In this document: in pieces, positions 8,840 to 16,392 of the stretch
How the letters are laid out: each line of letters opens with the position of its first letter
How positions within the stretch are numbered: position 1 is the stretch's first letter
Program-made: the position numbers and the translations under genes
The notes under the pieces: generated by a model
What the model was told of the DNA's origin: nothing
Seen by the model: the letters and a program-made list of their open reading frames with translations, nothing else
The model's database searches: none
Origin: Streptomyces violascens
Lineage (GTDB): Bacteria > Actinomycetota > Actinomycetes > Streptomycetales > Streptomycetaceae
DNA: 64,000 nt
Assembly (NCBI RefSeq): GCF_014649955.1
Contig: NZ_BMUA01000001.1
Coordinates: forward strand, 248,001-312,000
Direction: 5' to 3'

Positions 8840-10066
8840 GTGACCACCCCCCAAGCACCCGCCTCCAAGGAAACCCCGACCGAGGATCCCCTCCCCCACT
8901 ACCCCTTCAGCACCCGGGGCGACGGGCTCGCACCCGAGCTCGCCGAACTCCAGGGCCGCTGTCCCGTGGCGCGGGTCAGGACCAACTCCGGCGACGAGGC
9001 ATGGCTGGTCACCAACTACGAGCTGACCCAGCACGTGCTCCGCGACCGCGCCTTCGGCCGCTCCGTGCTGGGCCAGGCGGACAGCCCGGGGCAGGACGCC
9101 CCGATCATCGCGCCCGAACTCCTGGACGCGATGAACCACCTCCAGAAGGCGGGCCTGCGCGACGAGGTGCTCAAGGCCCTCGGCCGCGACCAGCCCGCGC
9201 TGCCCGCCGACTGGGTCGAAGGCGTGACCCGCGAGGGCCTGGACGCGATGGTCCGCGAAGGCGGCCCGGCCGACCTGCAGTACCACTTCGCGGAGCGGGT
9301 CGCCGCCCAGTGCATGTGCCGACTGCTCGGCCTGCCCTTCGAGGACCACGCCTGGCTCGCCGTGCGGGCCGACCTGGACCTGACCATGGTCACACCCACC
9401 CACGAGGAACTCGCCCGCAACTGGGAGGAGATCCGCGTATACATGCACGAGCACATGGCCGCCCGCAGCCCCGGCGAGCCCCGCGGCCTGGCGGACCGCC
9501 TGGCCGACCTCAATGCCGCACACCGTGGCTTGACGGACCGTCAGCTCTCCAACGTCGTGTCCGTCCTCTTCGTCAGCGGATACGAGGACTTCGCGAGCTT
9601 CCTGGGCGTGGCGGCCTTCAACCTCCTCCAGCACCCCGAGGCCATGGCCGCCGTACGAGCCCGCCCGGAAACGATGCCGAGTTGCGTCGAAGAACTGCTG
9701 CGCTGCAGCGTCGTCCTGGGCAACGCGATCCCGCGCTTCGTCACCCAGGACGCACGGCTCGGCTCCGCCGAGGTGAAGGAGGGCGAGATGATCCTGCTCT
9801 CCCTGGACGCGGTGAACCACGACCCGGCGGCGTTCTCCGACCCCGAGACGTTCGACCCCACCCGTTCCCCCAACCCGCATCTCCGCTTCGGCTACGGCCG
9901 CCACCACTGCCCCGGCGCCCACCTGGTCCGCCGCCAGTCCGACGTGGCCTTCCGCACCCTCCTCGCCCGCCTGCCCGAACTCCGCCTGGCCGTACCGCCG
10001 GAGAAGGTCACCTGGCATCCTCACCGCATGGCCATCATGGCGTCGGAGATCCCTGTTAGGTGGTGA
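8840..10066 (+). CDS. Cytochrome P450 with unusual I-helix (SGYEDF)
   Basis: 408 residues from GTG 8840, preceded by AGGAG (8819-8823) and GAAAGG. A GTG at 8789 overlapping the previous stop is the alternative but has no ribosome binding site. ExxR is EELLR and the heme loop is FGYGRHHCPGA with Cys357. The I-helix reads S246-G-Y-E-D-F251, lacking the threonine of the acid-alcohol pair, as its neighbour also departs from consensus. Third gene of the A-T-R operon. The two P450s are paralogous in general layout but clearly diverged. Function inferred: oxidation on the same pathway, possibly on a carrier-bound or peroxide-shunt substrate. Confidence 0.92.
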   Translation: MTTPQAPASKETPTEDPLPHYPFSTRGDGLAPELAELQGRCPVARVRTNSGDEAWLVTNYELTQHVLRDRAFGRSVLGQADSPGQDAPIIAPELLDAMNHLQKAGLRDEVLKALGRDQPALPADWVEGVTREGLDAMVREGGPADLQYHFAERVAAQCMCRLLGLPFEDHAWLAVRADLDLTMVTPTHEELARNWEEIRVYMHEHMAARSPGEPRGLADRLADLNAAHRGLTDRQLSNVVSVLFVSGYEDFASFLGVAAFNLLQHPEAMAAVRARPETMPSCVEELLRCSVVLGNAIPRFVTQDARLGSAEVKEGEMILLSLDAVNHDPAAFSDPETFDPTRSPNPHLRFGYGRHHCPGAHLVRRQSDVAFRTLLARLPELRLAVPPEKVTWHPHRMAIMASEIPVRW

Positions 10067-10474
10067 GAGCCCAGCGGGCTGTTCCGGCCGTGAGGAGCCG
10101 CGGCACAGCCGTTGGAGCCAAGCGCTCGATCATGGCAGTCGGCTGCGGGTCCCGGCGTTCGGGTGGCGCTGGGCCCGGAGCCGTTCGCGCCGCTCGACCT
10201 CCTCGGCTGCGTTGCGCGCGACGCGCTTGAGCTCGTGCACGGTGAAGATGCCTGCGCCCGGCGCAGGGGTTCGAGCTGGTCCTCGGCCTGTACGACCGTA
10301 TCCCGGTCGAGGCCACGGGTCGCGGAACAGCCGACCCCGGTGCTGCGCCGGGCTGGCTGCCCGCGCCTCCATGGAGGGGGAACGACCCCTGCGGGGTTCT
10401 CGCCCAACTCGCCGCCCACGCAGGTACGTTGGCGATGCAGATACATACAGCGTCGCGTCAGGAGTGCCGAAACC
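10067..10474. other. Gene-free stretch after the P450 pair
   Basis: About 400 bases without a gene I trust. A short inverted repeat (AGCCC AGC GGGCT) near 10069-10081 could end the P450 operon. Complement readings around 10130-10330 give charged, Arg/Glu-rich fragments in more than one frame that resemble a broken gene, but no family could be recognised. The 3' end holds the ribosome binding site CAGGAG at 10459-10464 of the next gene. Confidence 0.5.
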
Positions 10475-11278
10475 ATGGACTACGTCGCCCAGTTCCGTCG
10501 CGAGGTCGAGGCTTTCGAAGGCGCGGCCCGTGCGGCGTCGAGGGAGGTGGGAGGCGACGGGGTGGCACTCGTCCCGTCGTGCCCGGACTGGTCGGTGGCC
10601 GATCTCGTGTTTCATCTGGGTGCCGTGCACCGCTATGTGATCCACGTGATCAGCGAGGGGCTGGTAGACCGCCCGGACGACAACGACTTCACCTTCCTGC
10701 CCCTGCCGGCAGACACCGCGGGCTGGCCCGATCCCCAACTCGCCCCGAATCGCGGCCCGTTGCCCGTCGGGCTCCTCGACTGGTTCCACGACGGGGCGTC
10801 CGCCCTGGCCTCGCTGTTCGCCCAACACGATCCCGCCGAGCGGGTGTGGTCCTGGTCGGACGAGCAGTCCGTGGGGTTCTGGCGGCGCATGCAGGCCATC
10901 GAGGCGGCCGTACACCGCTGGGACATCGAGCACGCCCTGGGGACGGCCCAGCCCGTGGACCGGCAGCTTGCGGCCGACGCCGTGAGCCACACCTTCGAGG
11001 TCATGGCTCCCGCCCGCCGCGCCCGCCAGAACGCACCGGCGGGGCAGGGCGAACGGCTCCGGTTCCGGCAGTCCGACGGCTTCGGCCTCTGGGTCGTGCA
11101 GATGGATCCCGAGGGCGTCCTGCTGAACGAGGGCACCGGATACTGCGACGTCGAACTGACCGCCACTGCTTCGCAGTTGATGCTGTTCCTGTGGCACCGG
11201 ATCCCCTCCGACAACCTGGAGGTCCGAGGCGATGCCGCACTCCTGGAGCGCTACTTCAAGTTGGTCCCGCCGCTTTAA
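10475..11278 (+). CDS. Maleylpyruvate isomerase-family, mycothiol-dependent enzyme
   Basis: 267 residues from ATG 10475 with CAGGAG 10-15 bases upstream. The N-terminal DinB-like helical bundle is recognisable from FRREVEAFEGAARAA, PSCPDWSVADLVFHLGAVHRY and later AIEAAVHRWDIEHA. These positions supply the metal-binding His of mycothiol-dependent maleylpyruvate isomerases. The C-terminal small domain (DVELTATASQLMLFLWHR, then LEVRGDAALLERY) is also typical. Most actinomycete paralogues have no established substrate; thiol-transfer or isomerisation using mycothiol is what the fold suggests. Monocistronic by appearance. Confidence 0.87.
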   Translation: MDYVAQFRREVEAFEGAARAASREVGGDGVALVPSCPDWSVADLVFHLGAVHRYVIHVISEGLVDRPDDNDFTFLPLPADTAGWPDPQLAPNRGPLPVGLLDWFHDGASALASLFAQHDPAERVWSWSDEQSVGFWRRMQAIEAAVHRWDIEHALGTAQPVDRQLAADAVSHTFEVMAPARRARQNAPAGQGERLRFRQSDGFGLWVVQMDPEGVLLNEGTGYCDVELTATASQLMLFLWHRIPSDNLEVRGDAALLERYFKLVPPL

Positions 11279-11571
11279 AAGGCTCCTTCGTGTGGGGGCG
11301 GACTGCGGCCGCAGATGCCCCCCGTTGTCCTCTCGGGGGCTACAGTTGGTCACTTCCAGAACGGCCACTTATTGCTTGCCTTGCACGTAACGGCTCGGAC
11401 AGCCCCACTGCCGACCGCAAGGCACCTGCCCGAGCCGGCGTTCTTGAGAAGCTGAACCAGGGGCAGCAGGTGAGCGTGCTGCGACGGGGCGTTCCATGGC
11501 CCCTCGTTGTCGGCCCAGCCGATGAGAGGTGTCGAGTCCGCGACGGGCCGTGCGGGGACGTGATCGGCGCG

Positions 11572-12219
11572 TCACGCGGCGAAGGCCAGGATCTCCGGGA
11601 CCGCTGCGCTCAGCGTCTCGAAGTGCCGGTGTACGCCCGCCACCGCGACCGCCGCGTTGACGCCCCACACCGTCATGCCGGCCCGCACTCCCGCCGTCAC
11701 ACCCGAGGGGGCGTCCTCGATTACCAGGCAGTCCGCGGGCTCGACACCGAGCCGCTCGGCGGCCAGCAAGTACGGCACGGGCGACGGCTTGCCCTCGGCC
11801 ACGGCGGCCGCGTCCACGACGACGCCCGGCATCGGGAGCCCCGTACGGGCGAATCGCCCCCGCACCCGGTGCTCATAGTTGGAGGTCACCAACGCCCAGG
11901 TGCCGGGCACCAGGCCGGTCAGCAGTTCCCGCGCGCCGTCGAACGCCGAGTAGACCCCCGACCGTACGTCCTCGTCCTCCAGCGCGTGGAATGCGGCCAG
12001 GCACTCCCGCGGGTCCTGGTCCGGGACGACTTCCGCGAAGGTCTCGATGGGCCTGGTGCGGAGCGCCACCCGGTAGGTCTCCTCCGGGTCGCGCCCGTAC
12101 CGGGCCGCCCATGCCGCCCACACCCGGCGCTGGTTCTCCACGGCATCGATCAACGTGCCGTCGACATCGAAGAGGACACGCTTCCCGGTCCCGGGCTGCC
12201 GTACATGTTCGTCAATCAC
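11572..12219 (-). CDS. HAD-superfamily hydrolase (sugar-phosphatase type)
   Basis: 215 residues. Motif I is LFDVDGTLID with nucleophile Asp18 and acid/base Asp20. The helical cap of a subfamily IA enzyme follows (about 30-90). Motif II is VTSNYE, motif III has EGKPSPVPYLLAAERLG, and motif IV is CLVIEDAPSGVTAGVRAGM. This is the layout of beta-phosphoglucomutase/glycerol-3-phosphatase-like enzymes that dephosphorylate sugar phosphates. It is followed on the same strand by intergenic DNA and lies 42 bases downstream of a carboxylesterase gene, so the two may be cotranscribed. Confidence 0.9.
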   Translation of the reverse strand: MIDEHVRQPGTGKRVLFDVDGTLIDAVENQRRVWAAWAARYGRDPEETYRVALRTRPIETFAEVVPDQDPRECLAAFHALEDEDVRSGVYSAFDGARELLTGLVPGTWALVTSNYEHRVRGRFARTGLPMPGVVVDAAAVAEGKPSPVPYLLAAERLGVEPADCLVIEDAPSGVTAGVRAGMTVWGVNAAVAVAGVHRHFETLSAAVPEILAFAA

Positions 12220-12261
12220 GCCGTGATCATGCCAGCCGCCGCGCGCCCGGGCCGCCGGAGG

Positions 12262-13800
12262 CTACCCGCTGACCAGCGGCAGTACCGGGAACGCATGGTC
12301 CCGCCAGATCAGGCGTGAGGACTCCTCCGGGTACGCGGTGACAGCGGGCCGGGCGTCGAAGAGCTGGACTCGGCGTCGGCGGGTGTCGTACGCGGGCCAG
12401 CCGGGGTCACCGTGGGCGGCGAACGACGTCCACGCCGTACGCATGTGGGCGGACAGGGCCTCTGCCTCCGGAGAAGGTCCCGCGCCGATCAGCATCGCGG
12501 GCCGGCCGCGGTCCAGGTTGCCGAAGACCAGGGGTACGTCCAGGCCGTGGCAGGCGCCGAAGGCAGCGCCCATGCCCGGTGCGGGCCAGGTCAGCTCGTA
12601 GACGTGGGCTCGGCCTCCGGCGGCGATCTGGGACTCGGCGAGGTGGAGTGACGGCATGCGGAACAGCCAGTCGGAGTGGACCAGTTCGTACAGCTCGTCC
12701 GGACTCGCCGTCGGGAACGCCTCCCGATAGCGGCGCTCACCGTCCGGACCGGGGGCGAAGGTGCGAAGGGCGGTCGCTGCCTGCTCCTCGGTCACCGCGC
12801 CGAGCAGGCCGTCGAGCGCGCTGAACAGGCGCTGCTCCTGGCGGGTGTGACCGACGAGCAGGTCGACGTCACGGCCTGCACCGTCGGCCAGGGCCTGCCA
12901 CGGCGTGGTGGCCAGGACCTCGCCGTCGACGACGGGCGCGAAGAGGATCGACCGGTGCGCGGGCCGGCCCCAGCGGTGCGCCCACTGGTCGATCTTCGCG
13001 GTGACCGCGTCCCCGGCGGCGGACAGCCGGTCCGGGGTGACACCGGCCAGGTCGGCCACCGTGGGACTCAGCCCCAGCTCTGCGGCGCAGGCGGCCGTGA
13101 TGTCCGCGGCGAGCTCGGGCGAGAAGAACGTGCCGGGGGCACTCTGTACGACAGCCCGGCGCAAGAGCCCGGCCGTACGGTCCATCGCAAGGAGCGAGGC
13201 GATCGATCCCCCGCCCGCCGACTGGCCGAAGACGGTGACCTGGCCCGGGTCGCCGCCGAAGGCCTCGATGTTGTCGCGCACCCACTCCAGCGCGGCGATC
13301 TGGTCGAGCAGCCCCCGGTTGGCCGGAGCGCCCTCGACCCGCGCGAAACCCTCGAGCCCCACACGGTAGTTGAACGTCACCACGACGACGCCGCCGTCCC
13401 GAGCGAGCCTGCCGCCGTCGTACTCCGGGAGGCCGGACATGCCGATCGTGTACGCGCCGCCGTGGAACCACACCATCACCGGCAGCCCCGCGCCCGGGCC
13501 CGGTTCGGGCGACCAGACGTTGACCGTCAGCCAGTCGTGGTCGCCCGTGTCCCGCGCCAGCGCGTCCATGCCGAAGTGGCCACCCTGCGGGGGCGGCGTG
13601 CCGTACGAGACCGCCTCCCGCACCCCGCTCCATCCCCGTACCGGCCGCGGCTCGGCGAACCGCAACGCGCCGACCGGGGGCTCGGCGAACGGGACGCCAC
13701 GGAACACCGCTGTCCCCGCCTCCCAGCAACCCCGCAACTCCCCGCCCATCGCACGGACTTGGGGCCGCGTACCGGCCGCCCCGGACCCGGCAACAGTCAT
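12262..13800 (-). CDS. Type B carboxylesterase
   Basis: 512 residues, the usual length of the family (PnbA-like). It shows FRGVPFAEPPVGALRF, LTVNVWSP, the oxyanion-hole HGGAY, and the nucleophile elbow FGQSAGG with Ser194. A His near ACHGLDVPLVFGN in the C-terminal third fits the triad. No signal peptide is seen, so it is probably cytosolic. Hydrolysis of carboxylic esters is sure at family level; the physiological ester is unknown. ATG at 13800 is the first plausible start; the gene lies upstream of the HAD hydrolase on the same strand. Confidence 0.92.
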   Translation of the reverse strand: MTVAGSGAAGTRPQVRAMGGELRGCWEAGTAVFRGVPFAEPPVGALRFAEPRPVRGWSGVREAVSYGTPPPQGGHFGMDALARDTGDHDWLTVNVWSPEPGPGAGLPVMVWFHGGAYTIGMSGLPEYDGGRLARDGGVVVVTFNYRVGLEGFARVEGAPANRGLLDQIAALEWVRDNIEAFGGDPGQVTVFGQSAGGGSIASLLAMDRTAGLLRRAVVQSAPGTFFSPELAADITAACAAELGLSPTVADLAGVTPDRLSAAGDAVTAKIDQWAHRWGRPAHRSILFAPVVDGEVLATTPWQALADGAGRDVDLLVGHTRQEQRLFSALDGLLGAVTEEQAATALRTFAPGPDGERRYREAFPTASPDELYELVHSDWLFRMPSLHLAESQIAAGGRAHVYELTWPAPGMGAAFGACHGLDVPLVFGNLDRGRPAMLIGAGPSPEAEALSAHMRTAWTSFAAHGDPGWPAYDTRRRRVQLFDARPAVTAYPEESSRLIWRDHAFPVLPLVSG

Positions 13801-13986
13801 CGCGGCCCCCTCAGGAACGTCAGGATTCCCGGAAATCTCAGGTTTCCCAGGAAGCCGGCGGGCGCACGGCCCCCTGCTCTCCGGATGATCCGCCGTGTCC
13901 GCATGCCGCGCCAGCCATTTTCCGAGCCGGCCACTCCCCTGCGGCTCGCGGACCCTGTCGCCAGTCGCTGACGAAGGGGCCGAGTG

Positions 13987-14595
13987 CTACCGGCCCTGCC
14001 CGGACCGGTCCGAGATCGAAGCGAGGAAATCGTCGAGCATGGCGATCTGTACGGCCTCGGTGAACCGGGCCGGATCGAAGAGGGCCTGGACCACGAGCCC
14101 GTGGGTGAACGCCACGGCCGTAGCGGCGAGTTGCTCCGGATCCGCCGACTCCGGCAACTCCCCGGCGGCGCGCGCGGCTTCGAGGTGCGGGCTGATCGAT
14201 GCGCGCAGCCGGGTGTAGCGATCTGCCTGTTCCGCGCCGAGCCCGTCGTCGGCGAGGGCAAGGTCCCAGGAGCTGACCCAGATCCGGTTGCGGGCGGTGT
14301 CGCCCGGGGTGAGCGGCAGGATGTCGAGGAGCATCGCCCGCAGCGCGGCGATCCCCTCGGTGGGGCGTTCCCGGCGGGGCCGCTGCGCGGTGCGGGTCTC
14401 CAGCAGGTGCAGCGCGTGCGCGACCAGGGCCCTTTTGGTCGGGAAGTAGTGCATGAGCATGCCGGTCGAGACGCCCATCGATGTGGCGACGGCCCGCAGG
14501 GTGAGCCCCCCGAACCCCCGGTCGGCGAGGACTTCCCACACCGCTTGGCTTACGTCTTCACGGCGTGCTTCACGGTCTCCTGGCGCGGGTGGCAT
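13987..14595 (-). CDS. TetR/AcrR-family transcriptional regulator
   Basis: 202 residues. The N-terminal HTH is seen in AVWEVLADRGFGGLTLRAVA and VSTGMLMHYFPTKRALVAHA, with the HYFPTK turn diagnostic of TetR regulators. The C-terminal ligand domain is of the BetI-like type, with a conserved Trp-rich core (RNRIWVSSWDLAL). It is divergent from a GNAT gene only 54 bases away, so both promoters sit in that gap and regulation of that gene plus itself is the simplest reading. Confidence 0.92.
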   Translation of the reverse strand: MPPAPGDREARREDVSQAVWEVLADRGFGGLTLRAVATSMGVSTGMLMHYFPTKRALVAHALHLLETRTAQRPRRERPTEGIAALRAMLLDILPLTPGDTARNRIWVSSWDLALADDGLGAEQADRYTRLRASISPHLEAARAAGELPESADPEQLAATAVAFTHGLVVQALFDPARFTEAVQIAMLDDFLASISDRSGQGR

Positions 14596-14649
14596 GCTGC
14601 TACCTTACATACCGAACGCTTGTTACGTACCCATGGAAACGAGGGATCC
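14596..14649. promoter_or_regulatory. Divergent promoter region of TetR and GNAT genes
   Basis: 54-base gap, unusually AT-rich for the window. It contains a partly symmetric ACCGAACGCTTGTTAC stretch at about 14611-14626, where a TetR dimer could bind, and a possible leftward -10 hexamer TATGTA on the minus strand. The symmetry is imperfect, so the operator is only a candidate. Confidence 0.4.
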
Positions 14650-15606
14650 GTGTTCGCACTGCCGCTCGGCGACGACGCTCAGCTCCGCCCCCTGGAACCC
14701 TGGCAGGCGCGGGAGTTCCTGGAGCACATGGACCGCGCCCGCCCGTATGTCGACCCGTGGATACCGTGGGCGACGTTCAGCACCGACCTCGCCACGGCCG
14801 AGGCCACCCTTCGGCGTTATGCGACGGCGACGGCCGAGGACTCCCGCCGGATCTACGGGATCTGGCTCGACGGCACGCTGGTCGGCGGAGTCATGTTCAC
14901 GAGCTTCGACACGGCTTCGGGCGTCTGCGAGATCGGCTGCTGGCTGGAGGAGAAGGGCGCGGGCCGTGGCCTGGTGACGCGGGCGTGCCGGGTGCTGATC
15001 GACTGGGCCTTCACGGAACGGGCGATGAGCCGCGTCGAATGGTGGGTCGCGGCCGGCAACACCCGCAGCATCGAGGCCGCGCGCCGGCTCGGGATGACGC
15101 GCGATGGCGTACTGCGCGGGCGCTACCCGTACCGGGGCACGCGGCACGACTCCGAGATCTGGGCGGTACTCGCCGAAGAGTGGCCCCCGGCGCAGGGGCC
15201 CGCGCCCGACGTCAAGGCCGAACTCGACCAGTTGATGAGCACCTTCCTCCGCGCGTTCACCAACACCGGTGGCGGCCGGCCGGACGTCGGCATCGTCCGG
15301 GAGGTCTTCATTCCGCAGGGAATGATCATCAGCAACGTCGGGGGCGAGCCCGTGATCTACGATCTCGACTCGTTCGTGGCGCCCCGCGAGAAGATCCTTA
15401 ACGACGGCACGTTGACGGAGTTCTCCGAGTGGGAGGTCTCCGAACGGACCGAGATCTTCGGCACGATCGCGCACCGGTTCAGCGAGTACCGCAAGTCCGG
15501 ATACCTCAACGGCGAATGGTTCGAGGGCTCCGGCCACAAAACGACCCAGTTCATACGGACACCCGCCGGCTGGAAGATGAGCTCACTGTCCTGGGACGAC
15601 GAGTAG
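14650..15606 (+). CDS. GNAT acetyltransferase fused to an NTF2-like domain
   Basis: 318 residues from GTG 14650 (GAGGG just upstream). Residues about 1-180 are a RimJ/RimL-type N-acetyltransferase: LRPLEPWQAREFLEHM, the acetyl-CoA loop region EEKGAGRGLVTRACR, and NTRSIEAARRLGMTRDG. Residues about 195-318 form a separate NTF2/DUF4440-like domain: AELDQLMSTFLRAFTNTGG, TEFSEWEVSERTEIFG and a closing PAGWKMSSLSWDDE. The second domain is normally an independent protein of this length, so this is a domain fusion without visible frame disruption. Likely modifies a small molecule or protein amine. Divergent from TetR. Confidence 0.9.
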   Translation: MFALPLGDDAQLRPLEPWQAREFLEHMDRARPYVDPWIPWATFSTDLATAEATLRRYATATAEDSRRIYGIWLDGTLVGGVMFTSFDTASGVCEIGCWLEEKGAGRGLVTRACRVLIDWAFTERAMSRVEWWVAAGNTRSIEAARRLGMTRDGVLRGRYPYRGTRHDSEIWAVLAEEWPPAQGPAPDVKAELDQLMSTFLRAFTNTGGGRPDVGIVREVFIPQGMIISNVGGEPVIYDLDSFVAPREKILNDGTLTEFSEWEVSERTEIFGTIAHRFSEYRKSGYLNGEWFEGSGHKTTQFIRTPAGWKMSSLSWDDE

Positions 15607-15638
15607 GCCCCGTCGTCGGACATCCGGGCGCATCAGCA

Positions 15639-15920
15639 TCAGAAGACGAAGTAACTCGCCCCGAACGTCGTCGCGGACTGCCCGGGGTCGACCTCCGCCG
15701 TCACCGGCCCCTGACAGTTCGCGGCAGCGTGCACCAGAACAAACGAGTTCGTGTGGTTCTGGACGGAAACCGGTGACGAAGTCGCGTAGCAGCCGCGCGC
15801 GGGGTTCCGATGCGGAACCCCGTTCACGACCAGGAGTCCCGTCGCCGCCTGAGCGGGAACGGCGAGCGCGAGCAGGACAGCGGTGGCCAGCATGCCGATC
15901 GCGGCGATGTGACGGCGCAT
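15639..15920 (-). CDS. Small secreted protein, two cysteines
   Basis: 93 residues from ATG 15920 preceded by GGGAGGGAG. A clear Sec signal peptide (MRRHIAAIGMLATAV... AVPAQA) leaves a mature protein of about 65 residues. That part has two Cys (GCYATSS and NCQGPV), likely one disulfide, and a beta-rich, Thr/Ser/Val composition. I do not recognise a named family; small exported proteins of this style are frequent in streptomycetes. Convergent with the GNAT gene, 32 bases away. Confidence 0.75.
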   Translation of the reverse strand: MRRHIAAIGMLATAVLLALAVPAQAATGLLVVNGVPHRNPARGCYATSSPVSVQNHTNSFVLVHAAANCQGPVTAEVDPGQSATTFGASYFVF

Positions 15921-16240
15921 GACGATTCTCCCTCCCACAGGGGTGCGCGGCCGGAAGCCGCACCCCCTCCAGAACATGCCTGACTTGCCCATCTTTTCCA
16001 TGACACGAGGCGCACCGCCATACCTCAATGAGCCGATGCCGCATGGGACTTCGCCGCCTCGGGAGGTGCGATGTCGCGCGGATGACACCGCAGGCGAACC
16101 TCCCCGACCTACAACATCACGCTTCGTAACCACCCTGCTGTCCGCCCCTTGGCCCCTCGGCGGGCTCGACCACTGCCCCCGTCGACCCGGCAATCGCCCA
16201 CTCGCCGACACGGAATCCCCCAGGCATCCAGGGCAATGAA

Positions 16241-16269
16241 CAGGTCAAGCATTTCCCATCCAGGTCAAG
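16241..16269. repeat. Direct repeat CAGGTCAAG, 20-bp period, in the gap before an MFS gene
   Basis: The stretch 15921-16392 (about 470 bases) has no credible gene. Within it CAGGTCAAG occurs at 16241-16249 and again at 16261-16269, exactly two helical turns apart and about 125 bases before the MFS start. Such spacing suits binding of a dimeric activator on one face of the helix. Nothing else in the gap stands out. Confidence 0.4.
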
Positions 16270-16392
16270 ATTCGCGCTCCGGCGGGATTCGGCCACGTTC
16301 TCCGGAATAGTCGCCTGGGGAAACGGGTTCAAGCTGCACGTACCCAGTCCAGGTGCCGCCGCCGACCTCACCCCGCCTCCGGAGGCCCCGTA

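Noticed and set aside
10130..11368. Minus-strand open frame opposite the mycothiol-dependent enzyme
   Set aside because: Composition is unlike the neighbouring genes and the plus-strand gene has clear family motifs and a ribosome binding site.
11300..11571. Minus-strand reading with KNAGSGRCLAV, reminiscent of ricin-type lectin repeats
   Set aside because: Only one short repeat-like segment, no start, frame interrupted; too little to call even a remnant.
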